DNA of 64,000 nt from Dugong dugon (lineage: Eukaryota; Chordata; Mammalia; Sirenia; Dugongidae), in the NCBI GenBank assembly GCA_030035585.1, contig CM057460.1:133408714-133472713 (forward strand). Direction: 5' to 3'. The position numbers and the translations under genes were made by a program. Positions 1-10,819 of the stretch are shown here, piece by piece (positions within the stretch are counted from its first letter, which is position 1; each line of letters opens with the position of its first letter). Below the pieces are notes generated by a model. It worked only from the letters and a program-made list of their open reading frames with translations. It had not been told where the DNA came from and made no database searches.

Positions 1-275
1 CAACCTCTCCATGTAGCTTGGGCTTCTCATAGCATGGCAGCAAGAGTCTAGAAAGCAAGTGTTCCAGGAGACCAAGGTAGAAGCTGCAAGCCTTCTTCTT
101 ATCTAGCCTCAGAGGCCTCAAGCACATGCTATTGAAATGCCACTACATTCTACTGAATGACACTACATCACTAAGGCCAGGTCACTTCTTTATTGGGGCG
201 TGATAAGGTCAAACTGCAGAAGTTCACGTGGGATGGGAAATATTTTTGCAGCTGTATCTGGGAAATACAATCTGC
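1..275 (-). mobile_element. MLT1/MaLR-type LTR fragment, cut by window edge
   Basis: The block aligns by eye with the middle of the antisense MLT1-like LTR at 45990-46534. Both contain 'ctctccat', a 'catggcag' or equivalent segment, a purine-rich stretch and 'tagcctcaga'. It would be an old, diverged solo LTR of the ERVL-MaLR group, read on the minus strand, with its remainder beyond base 1. The right border is approximate. No coding capacity is expected for such LTRs. Confidence 0.5.
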
Positions 276-614
276 CTTATACAGGGAAAAAGAGTTCATA
301 AAGCAGGGGGATTTGGGGGAAAAAAAAGTTTACGACCCTGACTCAACCCTAAGGACCATAGTGCTAATACAATACAAAGCATATTTTTTATATTTTTGTG
401 ATTGCCTAATATCTTGCAAGCCCAAATTGAAAATGAAAAGAAAGTAGAAATTGCTATCTATATAGTCTCAAGTAATCTAAATAATCTTTAACAATTGAGG
501 CTCTGTCAGGAAATATACATTATTAGGGCAATGCTGAAGTTAGAATTTCCATATATATTTACTTCTGTGTCTTATGATGTTTCTTACAAAGTAATGATTT
601 TAATCCCTATAAAC
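276..614. other. AT-rich sequence, nothing recognised
   Basis: I see no recognisable repeat, RNA gene or exon here. The short reading frames lack family motifs. The right edge contains the left copy of a 12-base target duplication (598-609) that belongs to the next SINE. Confidence 0.4.
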
Positions 615-812
615 ACTTGTTGCCATCAAGTTGATTACGACTCATACTCACCCTATAGGACAGAGGAGAACTTCCCCATAAAGTTTCCAAGGCTGTAATC
701 TTTACAGAAACTGACTGCCTCATCTTTCTCCTGCAGAGCAGCTGGTAGTTTCGAACCGCTGACCTTTCAGTTAGCAGCTGAACTGTTAACCACTGAACCA
801 CCAGGGATCCTT
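614..812 (-). mobile_element. AfroSINE, long form, with target-site duplication
   Basis: This is a tRNA-derived SINE inserted antisense. On the minus strand it reads from the 'cctggtggttcagtgg' head (near 805) through the tRNA B-box-like 'ggttcgaaac' to the RTE-like tail near 616. It has the extra internal block ('tctttacagaaactgactgc') found in only some copies here. The 12-base string 'ttttaatcccta' occurs at 598-609 and again at 813-824, a clear target-site duplication that fixes both borders. Confidence 0.9.
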
Positions 813-824
813 TTTTAATCCCTA

Positions 825-1425
825 AAATGGGGTCTATTGTTTATGAGTTAACTTTTCACTTTGTTTTCTGATAGTGATGTCTTTCACTGTCAGGTCCACT
901 TTGAGCAGCTATCTGCCCTTGACAGAAATAAAATGACTCTATTTTTCTGAATACTCTGTAGTCAGAGTTGAGAAAGGCTTAACAAATTACCAAGCAGAAG
1001 GGCCATCAATAATTGCCAAGACGTGTTAGCATTTTTGACACAAAATGTCATTATTTAAGCCTCTACAATCCCCAGTATTTTCATTTTTGCCAAGTAGCTC
1101 TACAGATTACATGTTTTCTCCAAGAGTTGTATTATTTTAATGATCTTAAATCAGCTATTGTGGATCAAAGTAAAAAGGAAATGTATTTTTGCTTACAATC
1201 CTCTGAAGAACGCGTTGGTGTTTCTTCTGAAGAACAGAATTTCCAAAGGCAACAATTTATTTTTGTAGTCAAATCCCATGCTTCTTCTGCTACTTAATTT
1301 TTCAGCATAGTTTGGGAATCTATTTACTTTTTAGACTTGTCCTTTATCATTTAATTTAAATACTCCATCTTCAAGAGTTGGAAATTTTAGTCTAGTTGTG
1401 GATTTCAAGTGCCAGAACACAATAT
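825..1425. other. Unannotated AT-rich stretch
   Basis: No transposon, RNA or exon signature is recognised. A 94-codon open frame runs from 1013 to 1297, but it has no known motif and no sign of being a gene. Confidence 0.35.
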
Positions 1426-1429
1426 ATGT

Positions 1430-2215
1430 GAAGATACCTGTGGGGTGAGGAATTCCTTTAGTCAGATAATTTGTTCTTTGTCCTTGGTTCCTGGGAGATT
1501 ATCTCTAAATCCTTGAATTTCCGAGTGATTAGAACATCTTTGTTATGCTAACAAGTTGACTAAGGGTGTGGGACCTAGAAGCCCCACCATGAGTTGTCAC
1601 CCTGACCTCCTTGGAGGAGATGGGGGCTAGAGATTGAGTTTAACCACATAGACAATGATTCAATGAATTATGATTATATAATGAAACACCAATAAAAGTC
1701 CTGGACACTGAAGCTCAGGCAAGCTTCCTGATTAATGACAGACATCTATACACAGGAGGGTAATGTGTCCTTTTTGGACATGGAAGCTTCGAATCGGGGT
1801 CCCTACTAGATCTTGCCCCATGTGTCTCTCCTTTATGCTTGTCCTTAGTTGTATCATATATAATAAAGCTATAACCCTAAATACAGTGATTTCCTGATTT
1901 CTGTGAGTCTTTCCAGAGAATTATTAAACCCGAGGGGGTAGTGGGAACTCTTGTTTGTAGCCAATTGGTCAGAAGCTCAGGTGTCCTGGGCTGAGTATCT
2001 TGAGGAATAGTGGGAACCCCTGAATTTGTAGCCAGCAGGTAAGAGGTTTAGGCATCCCGGGGACTCCAAAACTTGCGGCTGGTGTCTGAAATCTTGGGCA
2101 GATTAGCAATCTGCCCTTTAACTTGTGATATCTAGCTCTGGGTGATAAAGGTCAGAAGAACTGCATTCGAAGCTGGTGTCAGAAAAGACATTTAAAGTTA
2201 GTGTCAGAAGAAGAC
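1430..2215 (+). mobile_element. Endogenous retroviral LTR-like block
   Basis: The block has the layout of a retroviral LTR: promoter-like sequence, an AATAAA poly(A) signal at 1862-1867, and a downstream region with 'cccgagggggtagtgggaac' (about 1929-1948). I recall this arrangement from old mammalian ERV LTRs but cannot name the subfamily. The part after the poly(A) signal has a partial tandem duplication: a roughly 50-base unit beginning 'agtgggaac' at 1940 recurs at 2009. No retroviral protein remnant is seen beside it. Borders are approximate. Confidence 0.5.
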
Positions 2216-3160
2216 ATACAGACACTTTAATGTCTGCTTAGAAAACTTGCTAGTATTGTAGGGGAATAACAAAAAGATGCAGTAATATAATGTGGTTCGA
2301 TTTGTAAGTTGAAGTAGATGAATAAAAATTGAAGATGCTTTTTTTTCCCCCCCAGGGTGCTGTAGTTGCAATGTCCTTTCTCTCACAGCGCTTACTGTCT
2401 CCTATTTTTCTGCCTCATTGCCCTTCGGAGAGTCATGAAAGTCTTCTTTAGACCAGAGTAGGTTTTCTTCTTAATCCATTTTCAATTAAAACCTTTTCAC
2501 GGTCTGTGGTAGATAGAGTTGACCACCCACTTTTTATGCCTCTGTAGTTCTTTGGTAAGGCAGTATTTCCTGTTTTAGTGAGTTTATCCTCCAGGTGGGT
2601 GGCTTTTGAAATGCATGAATCTCAAGAAACCAGAGTTGGAACCCCAATATTGTGTAGATTGATCATTGTATTAGGTGATGCGTCCTGGATTTGTGAATTT
2701 TCTAAACTTTTTACTGTTTTGCTTTTCTGTGAGATAAGCCTCCTCACTATATTTCCTAGCTACTATGTTCTCCTGAGAATGTACTTTTCATGACAATAAG
2801 CTACTCTTAGTTTTCATTCATTCATAGTCGCCATTTTTTACCGGATGCCATTCATTGCTTCCGGGTGTTACTGGATTCCTGCTCCGCCTGTGGTATATAT
2901 GGTTGACCACCTACTTTTTATGCCTTGACTCATATTCCAATATTTACTACCTCCAGGGTCCGCTGGTCCGTATGTGATACCACATAATATGTATCAAAAT
3001 CCATAACTCATAACAAAATTTCTGAATTGGTCCTTGAATCAGCATGTCTTCCATTAGTGAAAACAGAGTATCAACAAAAAATTTAAAGAAGAAAATAATT
3101 GGACCTTGAAAGCATTACTAAGGCAATTTTTCCTGTCAGGCCTTCAGTATAAAGGGAGAA
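2216..3160. other. Unannotated stretch with a 40-base direct repeat
   Basis: No known family is recognised. The 40 bases at 2502-2541 recur at 2886-2925 with 35 identical positions, both in the plus direction and sharing 'actttttatgcct'. The 385-base spacing suggests a duplicated segment or the two arms of an unrecognised element. Confidence 0.5.
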
Positions 3161-3162
3161 CT

Positions 3163-3331
3163 ACAACAAAACAAAACAACAACCCATTGCTGTTGAGTCG
3201 ATCCGGACTCATAGCAAGCCTATAGGACAGAGCAGAACTGCCCCATAGGGTTTCCAAGGAGCGGCTGGTGAATTCCAATTGCCTACCTTTTGGTTAGCAC
3301 CTGAACGCTTAACCTCTGAATCATCAGGGCT
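3163..3331 (-). mobile_element. AfroSINE, short form
   Basis: An antisense tRNA-derived SINE. It reads from the 'agccctgatgattcagagg' head at the right to the RTE-like tail at the left ('ttgctgttgagtcgatccgg') and an A/C-rich end (in plus orientation) near 3165-3182. It lacks the extra block present in the copy at 614-812. No clean target duplication was found. Confidence 0.85.
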
Positions 3332-3559
3332 AGGCACTTTTATTATACCTCTCCTGACTATACCGGTGAGAAGTCTACGAAGGTCTAAGCATACGCCACA
3401 ATTAAAGCCCCCATCAGTAAAACATGACCCAAGGGACTCATTCTTCCTAATTCTGCTACCCTTATGATACATCAGCCATATTAACTCTGGCCCAGTCATA
3501 TTAACATTAGGCCCAAATGCTTGGATCAGAAGCTGGTACCTGAATGACTAGACCAAGGG

Positions 3560-3910
3560 CAAAGAAGCCTAGGTGAGAAATGAAGAAGGTTAACAGTCCC
3601 TGAGATAGCTTGGTCTAAAATTCTGCCCAATAGGGGTGATCCATATACACTGGTGAGAAACTGACCCAATCAGAACCTATCTCTTAGGCCTCTGACAGAG
3701 AAACAAAATCCCCACAACATGTCATTGCTTGGATTGTCTAAATGTCAATTGCTATTATACAGAGTGAGGGGATAATATTTTATTTCACTTTTTGGTGCTT
3801 CACAGTCCTGTGCAGCTTTGTAATAAACTTCTTCTCTCAAAGGAATTCTGGGAAAGATTCCTCCTTGCAACCCTAAAGTGCCTAACTAATGCAAATAATT
3901 ACAGATACAT
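3560..3910 (+). mobile_element. Possible retroviral LTR-like segment
   Basis: An AATAAA at 3822-3827, preceded by 'cctgtgcagctttg', sits in an LTR-like setting. The block abuts another LTR that starts near 3921. I cannot assign a family, and the left edge is a guess. Confidence 0.3.
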
Positions 3911-3920
3911 TAATCCTATA

Positions 3921-4475
3921 TGGCAGTGGTCCCCAAGACCACTCCCAGGTTCAGTGATTCACTTGAAGGACTCATAGGACTCAACATATAGTCACACTAA
4001 CAGCTACGATTTATTACAAAACAAGATCAGCAAAGAGAAACAGCTCACAGGGCAAAATGAGGACACCAGACACTAGTCTCCAAGAGTCCTCTCCCACTGA
4101 AGTTACATAGGATGTGCTTAATTATTTTAGCATGGAATTGTGATAACACCTGTGAAGTGTTGTCTATTAGTGAAGCTCATCTGACTCAGCACCCAAGGTT
4201 TTTATTGGGGCTGGTCACCTAGGTGCTCTTTGCCCAGAGCTTACTAAAATTCTGGACTCCAGAAGGTAAGTAGGTATTCAGCATAAACTACATTGTTTGT
4301 ACAGTTTGAGGCTAGTGAGCCACCATTATAAGTTAGGAAATGGTAAGAACATTCCTGAAATTCAAGTCACTAGACATCACTCAAAGGCCAACCTTGCAAG
4401 AAGGTCTTTCTAAGGATAGCAGTCTCAGGTCGACTATGTTAACTATTCAGTGCACCCCTTTGCCATGTATTTCTC
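3921..4475 (-). mobile_element. ERV1-type solo LTR, antisense
   Basis: The antisense block has 'cagctacgatttattaca', 'gatcagcaaagagaaa', 'aagtgttgtcta' and 'tttttattggggctggt', which I recognise from placental MER4-like ERV1 LTRs in reverse orientation. A second, more diverged relative lies at 11852-12315. No gag/pol/env remnant is attached, so it is best read as a solo LTR. Borders are approximate. Confidence 0.6.
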
Positions 4476-4753
4476 TTTCCTAACATAAATGACTCCAAAT
4501 TATTGTATATTTTCTTTGTTAAGCTTTATTCCCAAATCTTTAATCAGTTTTATTGATTACTTTTAGCCTTTCCTACGTTAACGAGAATGGCAATACAGGC
4601 AGTGCCTAGGCTACAAACATCTGACTTGCATACAACCTGTAGTTGCAAATCAAGCCCCATAAAGCCTATTATATTAAAAATTCAAGGTACTTACAATGGT
4701 CCATAATTACAAATGGGTGCTATCAAAACATTATTATTATTATTGTTACTGTA

Positions 4754-7162
4754 CAGCATACCTCGGAGATATTGCAGGTTCAGTTCCTTCCATACCGCCA
4801 TAATAAAGCGAATATCGAAATAAAGTGAGTCTCGTAAATTTTTTGGTTTCCCGGTACATATAAAAGTTACATTTACACTATACTGCAGTCTATTAAGCAT
4901 GCAATAGCATTGTCTAAAAAGAGCAATGTACATACCTTAATTTAAAAATACTTTATTGCTAAAAAATGCTAAACATCATCTGAGCCTTCAGCAAATCGTA
5001 ATCTTTTTGCTAGTGGAGGGTCTTGCCTGGATGTTGATGGCTGCTGACTGCTCAGGGTGTTGGTTGCTGAAAGCTGGGGTAGCTGTGGCAATTTCTTAAA
5101 ATAAGACAACAATGAAGTTTGCAGCGTGATTGACTCTTCCTTTCACGAAAGATTTCTTTGTAGCATGCGATGCTGTTTGATAGCTTTTTACACCACAGGA
5201 GAACTTCCTTCAAAAATTGAAGTCAATCCTCTTAAACTCTGTGCTGATTTATCAACTAAGTTTATGTAATATTCTAAATCCTTTGTTGTCATTTCAACAA
5301 TATTCACAGCATCTTCACCAGGGTAGTTTCAATCTCAAGAAGCCACTTTCTTTGCTCATCTGTAAGAACCAACTCCTCATCTGGTAAAGTTTTATCATGA
5401 GATGGCAGCAATGCAGTCATATCTTCAGGCTCCACTTCTAATTCTAGTTCTCTTGCTACTTCCACTACATTCACAGTTACTTCCTCCACTGAAGTCTTGA
5501 ACACGTCAAAGTCATCCATGAGGGTTGGAATTAACTTCTTCTGAACTCCTGTTAATGTTGATATTTTGAACTCCTCCCATGAATCATGAATGTTCTTAAT
5601 GGCATCTAGAATGGTAAATCCTTAGCAGAAGGTTTTCAATTTACTTTGCCCAGATCCATCAGAAGAATCACTATCTATGCCAGCTATAGCCTTACAAATT
5701 GAATTTCTTAAATAATATGTCTTGAAAGTCAAAATTACTCCTTGATTCATGGATTACAGAATGGATGTTGTGTTTGCAGGCATAAAAACAACATTAATTC
5801 CCCTGTACGTACCCATCAGAGCTCTTAGGCAACTAGATGCATTGTCAATGAGCAGTAATATTTTGGAAGAAATTTTTTTTTTTTGAGCAGTAGTTCTCAA
5901 GAGTGGGCTTAAAATATTCAGTAAACCATGTTGTAAACAGATATACTGTCATTCAGGCTTTGTTATTCCATTTATAGAGCACAGGCAGAGAAGATTTAGC
6001 ATAATTCCTAAGGGCCCTAGGATTTTTAGAATGGTAAATGAGCATTCGGTTCAACATAAAGTCACCAGCTGCATTAGTCCAGAACAAGAAAGTCAGCCTG
6101 TCCTTTGAAGCTTTGAAGCCAGGCACATTGACTTATCCTCTCTAGCTATGAAAGTCTTAGATGGCCATCTTCTTCCAATATAAGGCTGTTTCATCTAATT
6201 GATAATGTAGCCATATTCATCAATTATCTCAGCTAGATCTTTCAGATAACTTGCTGCAGTTTCTACATCAGCACTTGCTGCTTCATCTTGCACTTTTACA
6301 TTACAGAGACAGCTTCTTTCCTTAAATCTCATGAACCAACCCCTGCTAGCTTCGAATTTTTCTTCTGCGGCTTCTTCACCTCTCTCAGCCTTCATAGAAT
6401 CAAAGAGAGATAGGGCCTTTTTCTAGATTAGGCTTTGGCTTAAAGAAATGCTGTGGGTGGTTTGATCTTCTATCCAGACCACTAAAACTTCCTACATATC
6501 AGCAGTAAGTCTGTTTCACTTTCTTATCATTTGTGTGTTCACTGTAGTAGCACTTTTACTTTACCTCAATAACTTCTCCTTTGCATTCACAACTTGGCTA
6601 ACTGTTTGGCACAAGAAACCTAGCTTTCAACCTGTCTCAGCTTTCTACATGCCTTCCTCACTAAGCTTAATCACTTCTGGCTTTTGATTTATAGTGAGAG
6701 ACGTGCAATTCTTCTATTCACTTAAACACTTAGATGCCATTGTAGGGTTATTAATTGGCCTTTCAATATTGTTGTGTCTCAGGGAATAGGGAGGTCCAAG
6801 GAGAGGGAAAGAGATGGGGGGAATAACCTGTTGATGAAACAGTCAGAACACAAACAACATTTATCGATTAAATTCGTTGTCCTATATGGGAGCAGTTTGT
6901 GGCACCCCAAAACAATTACAATAGTAACATCAAAGATCACTGATCACATGTCACCATAACAGGTATAATAATAATGAAAAAGTTTGAAATATTGCAAGAA
7001 TTAACAAAATGTGACACAGAGACATGAAGTGAGCACATGCTGTTGGAAAAATGGCACCGATAGACTTGCTCAACGCAGGGTTGCCACAAAACTTCTATTT
7101 GTAAAAAATGCAGTATCTGTGAAGTGCAATAAAGTGAAGCACAGTAAAAGTAGGTATACCTG
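4754..7162 (-). mobile_element. Tigger1 DNA transposon, near full length
   Basis: The 2,409-base antisense copy runs from 'cagcatacctcgg' at 4754 to 'aggtatacctg' at 7162; the family consensus is about 2.4 kb. The left TA target base pair is at 4752-4753; the right one has become TG. It encodes a decayed pogo-type transposase on the minus strand. It is nested inside the element at 4594-7372, so it is the younger of the two. Confidence 0.93.
5250..6750 (-). pseudogene. Tigger1 transposase remnant (inactive)
   Basis: On the minus strand the frame survives only in pieces. The 66-codon piece at 6195-6395 carries the helix-turn-helix/early catalytic region ('[18 protein letters not shown]'), and the 71-codon piece at 5304-5519 carries the acidic C-terminal tail. 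Near 5740-5780 the family's third catalytic Asp segment (normally QPMDQG) reads as a stop followed by MNQG, so the Asp is replaced by Asn. Frameshifts and stops elsewhere rule out a functional protein. In intact Tigger elements the protein is a DDE transposase with a CENP-B-like DNA-binding half. Confidence 0.85.
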
Positions 7163-7372
7163 TGATGTTATGTTAAAAATGTTTTATTGTATCTGGAAGT
7201 GATTCTTTAATGTTTTCTATGCATAGAAAAGTACATTATATACTATGTAGTAAGACAAACATTTTACTAACTGATGTTAGATACAAACTGTACCTAACTG
7301 TTCCTCCTTATAAATTTGACTTAAATATAGACTTAGGTGTGGAACTCTTTTGTAATTCAGAGACTGCCTGTA

Positions 7373-8150
7373 CTTCAGAAAATCTATTGCAATGAATATA
7401 TCAGTAATGTATTTGCATTCTATTGTTTTACCATATTTTATGTAATTACAGAAGTAACCCATCTATTACTGCCCAAATGTGTGTGAGTGCATATGGGTAC
7501 AAACATTTGCATTTTGTGTGTTAAAAGGAATTGTTAAAGGGAAGAATGGAAGGTCCTGGAGGCCAGATTGGGGTGTGGCTATAATATTTAAATGAAAAAA
7601 AGTCTATCAGGTTTAGCTGGATGGATTTTTAAGAAGTAGTTGCTACTGAGTCATCTCCACTGAAATTTAAGAAAAACCCTAGAGTGTCATATTTCCATCA
7701 GATAATGGCAACAAAATTATAAAATGTCATGAAGTTAAAGAGAGAAGACTGGACAGCCAAATGATGGATGCTATTATTATTTCCTTCCAAGGTAATTGGT
7801 GACTCATTAGCTTGTTGGATTAATTACACTGTTTCCATCAGAAGACAATCAATAGCAAATTATATTCTAAGGAATGAATTAAAATAAAACATTGTGCGAT
7901 AGATTAGAATAGATGTTATATTAATAGTGTTTGCTGAACTATTCATGACTTAGCTTGAAAAGCCTCATGCTTCTCACCTGGGAAAAGCCATGGGACTATA
8001 GTTGGGTCTCAGGCTGACATCCTGAAGGGGAGATCATGAAGCCAATAGTGCAGTTTCAGTCTGGATTCAGGGCTTGGTTTCCACCTTCACTCTGGTCCTT
8101 TACAGCAGAACTCACGTTTCACAGGTTCCCCTCCTCCCAGGCTACTGCAC
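7373..8150. other. Unannotated AT-rich stretch
   Basis: No recognisable element. The sequence around 7970-8150 is less AT-rich, but I see no exon or RNA signature in it. Confidence 0.35.
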
Positions 8151-8163
8151 AATGAGTGTAATA

Positions 8164-8184
8164 ACCCTAACTCTAACCCTAATC
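8164..8184. repeat. Short telomere-like repeat
   Basis: Three consecutive units related to CCCTAA (one with CTCTAA) occur in the interior of the window. This is too short to be more than a minor interstitial telomere-like tract. Confidence 0.6.
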
Positions 8185-8592
8185 AGATCTTATCTCTAAG
8201 ACCACAATAAAACGTTTAATTACAATTTGATTGGCTAATTAAGATTTATCAATTATTTTTCTTATATAATCTTAATAAATTATATATTTTTATTTGGATC
8301 CCATTGATGATTACAAACATAATGTTTATCCATTTTAAGCCAATAAATGCCACCTGAATAACTTCCAAGGCATCTATCACTTTTTAAATGAAGAGAAAAC
8401 CATCAGCAGAGGAAAATTCTCACAATTCTCTATCCCTTGGTTTAGAAGATGAGGACTACCATAACGATAATTAATCACTCCAAGAACAGCTGTTAATTAA
8501 AATTTTTAGTTTACACTCTTGCATTCTGCAGTTCACTAACCAACACTCTCTAGCAAGTTTATTTCTAGAAATGTGTTTTTTAAAAAAAGCAT

Positions 8593-9103
8593 TGTCTTAG
8601 TTATCTAGTGCTGCTATAACAGAAATACCACAAGTGGATGGCTTTAACAAAGAGACGTTTATTCTCTCACCGTCTAGTAGGGTAGAAGTCCGAATTCAGG
8701 GTGCTGGCTCCAGGGGAAGGCTTTCTTTCTGTGTCGGCTCTGAAGGAAGGTCCTTGTCATCAGTCTTCCCTTGGTCTGGGAGCATCCCAGCACAGGAACC
8801 TCAGGTTCAAAGGATGCACTCTGCTCCTGGCACTGCCTTCCTGGTGGTATGAGGCCCCCATGTCTCTCTGCTCGCTTCTCTCTTTTATGTCTCAACAGAG
8901 ATTGGCTTAAGACACTATCTAATCTTGCAGATCTCATCAATATAACTGGGACTAATCCACCTTATTACATCATAGTGATAGGATTTACAACACATAAGGA
9001 AATCACGCCAGATGATAAAATGGTAGACGATCATACAATGCTGGGAATCATGACCAATCCAAGTTAACAGTTATTTCTGGGGGACACAATTAAATCCATG
9101 ACA
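8593..9103 (-). mobile_element. ERVL-MaLR-type solo LTR (copy 1)
   Basis: The antisense LTR runs from 'tgtcttagttatctagtgct' to 'aaatccatgaca', the TG...CA ends of a retroviral LTR. The flanking 5-mers agcat (8588-8592) and agcac (9104-9108) form a near-perfect target duplication of the size used by ERVL/MaLR. The same family occurs at 30448-30960 (plus) and 61070-61586 (minus). Its layout matches MaLR LTRs (THE1/MST/MLT1), but I do not recognise the exact subfamily, which may be afrotherian-specific. Open frames across it are incidental. Confidence 0.8.
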
Positions 9104-9108
9104 AGCAC

Positions 9109-10690
9109 ACATGACAAGTATGAAGAGACCTAATTTCATAAAAGGATCTTAACCTAGTGACAATGACTAATGATCTTCACTCAAGTTAAGAAACAAAAAA
9201 ACAAAACCGACCTTTATTTTGTGCACCATCTCAGGACAGCAATTAGGGTGCCGGACTTTTTAAACCATTGAGCCAAACAACACGTCAGGTAGTAAGAGCT
9301 ATTTTCCATTTTAAAAATCTTCTTGAGAACAAGAAAATAATGAAGTGAACTTAAAGGGTGAATAAAAATCTCTAAGCTTACAATTTTAATTGTCTAAAGC
9401 TTTATAAAACAGTCACCATGAAGCTAAGTGACTTGAACCATCCACATGCTTAATTGGGAGGTTCTCTGCCCTTCTTTCACTCAACAGACAATTCTTCAGT
9501 GCCACATTACAAAATATAAAATCATGGTGAAAAATAAAACTAGAATATAGGTTTTATATTTTTCTTCCAAGGTAGAAAACTTAAGAAGCTTGGAGCACAA
9601 GTGGAATTTACTCTCATCTTTCAGTTGAATATTATAAAACTTTAAAAGAGGAAAATAGATATGGCCAATAATTAACCACTATAAATGTTAATGCCATCAA
9701 TGACTTTGCAGTTTGGGCAGCAAATTAATTCACATCTCATTTATCTTGCACCCCAAATTAATATCAGTTGCAGAGCTCATATTTCAGAGAGGCAGAAAGT
9801 ATTGTTCATATGCTATAGTTCCAATGCCCTAAATATTTTCCTGGAAAATATAAGAATCCACAGACTGGAAACAATGTTTGCCGACCTGGGGAGAATCCTA
9901 GTATCTGTCCATCGCTATTGCCTTAGCCACTATAACTCATTGCTGTCACAAAGTACCACTATAGAATGCTGCTTCACCATTGCTCCAGAATGGCAGGAGG
10001 GAATTCTTATTCTCTCAGGTAATAACAATATCAATTTGAAGCAAATAAATGTAATAAATATGGTTTTATAACTTATTGGAGTGATTTTTGTGAGTTAAAT
10101 ACCATGATGGAGAGTGAACTTTGTTAAAAAGAAAAACATAAATAAATGTTTACAATATGACCCTAGATATCAAGACACCTTATATTTATATCAGATGTTA
10201 TGCACCGAAGAGTGGAAACAGTAGGAAGAGGGAAAAAGGAGGAGAACTCAAAATTAAATTATTCATTTTATGAGCTCTTTCTTTTCTAAATGTCTCCTGA
10301 GTAAAAAGTTTGAACCTAGGCAAAAAGTTCTCCTTAATGCATTACAGTTATTATATATCATCCCAGTGGGTTTTGCTCCTCTCTCCCAAAACTAGATTTA
10401 TACTCTCTTTTACTTAGCTTGGACTTCAGATCTCCTTTAATCATGATTCATTTACATTTTTCAATTTAAAAATCAATACACTTAACAAGAACATAGAAGG
10501 AAAACTGCCATCGAATTGTTTTTCTTACTATGTGTCATTGCTACATGTTCAAGTTTTTTCATAAGTAAAGGATCTAATCGTTTGTTTTGTTCTGAAGAGG
10601 TCTTTAAAACCCTTTATATTATCCTTTTACATTTTCTGAAGACTTTGATTAATTTTGACTGTCTTTTTTAGACACAATTCTTGCAAATAT
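9109..10690. other. Unannotated region including a 128-codon open frame
   Basis: I recognise no repeat. An uninterrupted plus-strand frame of 128 codons lies at 9685-10071, the longest frame outside recognised repeats apart from one at 44392-44796. Its product shows no signal peptide, membrane segment or known motif, and it may be chance in AT-rich DNA. Confidence 0.35.
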
Positions 10691-10694
10691 ATGC

Positions 10695-10742
10695 CGTTGT
10701 TGTTAGGTGCCATCGAGCTGATTTTGACTCATAGTGCCACCC
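10695..10742 (-). mobile_element. Short RTE/AfroSINE tail fragment
   Basis: The sequence contains 'gttgttaggtgccatcgag' followed by 'ttttgactcatag', the antisense 3' tail shared by the RTE LINEs and AfroSINEs of this window. It is a severely 5'-truncated insertion; the parent family cannot be decided. Confidence 0.7.
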
Positions 10743-10819
10743 TTTCTCTTTGCTTTTGTTTATATGTTCTTCCTTCCAATTTGTCTACATCATACTAAAA
10801 CTGTAAATTATAACAGAGT

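Larger units (their letters stand above)
4594..7372 (-). mobile_element. Pogo/Tigger-like DNA transposon, split by Tigger1
   Basis: The outer element starts with 'caggcagtgcct' at 4596 and ends with the inverted match 'agactgcctg' at 7361-7370. TA duplicates lie outside at 4594-4595 and 7371-7372, as expected for the Tc1/mariner-pogo superfamily. Its left arm is about 158 bases and its right arm about 206. The arms carry no transposase, so it is a non-autonomous (MITE-like) copy. The central 2.4 kb is a separate Tigger1 insertion. Confidence 0.75.

Noticed and set aside
1430..2215. Full endogenous retrovirus with the LTR-like blocks at 1430-2215 and 3560-3910 as paired LTRs
   Set aside because: The two blocks do not resemble each other, and no gag, pol or env remnant lies between them.
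8634..9067. Overlapping frames of 70-98 codons on both strands
   Set aside because: They fall entirely in a solo LTR, whose conserved GC-richer sequence stays open by chance.
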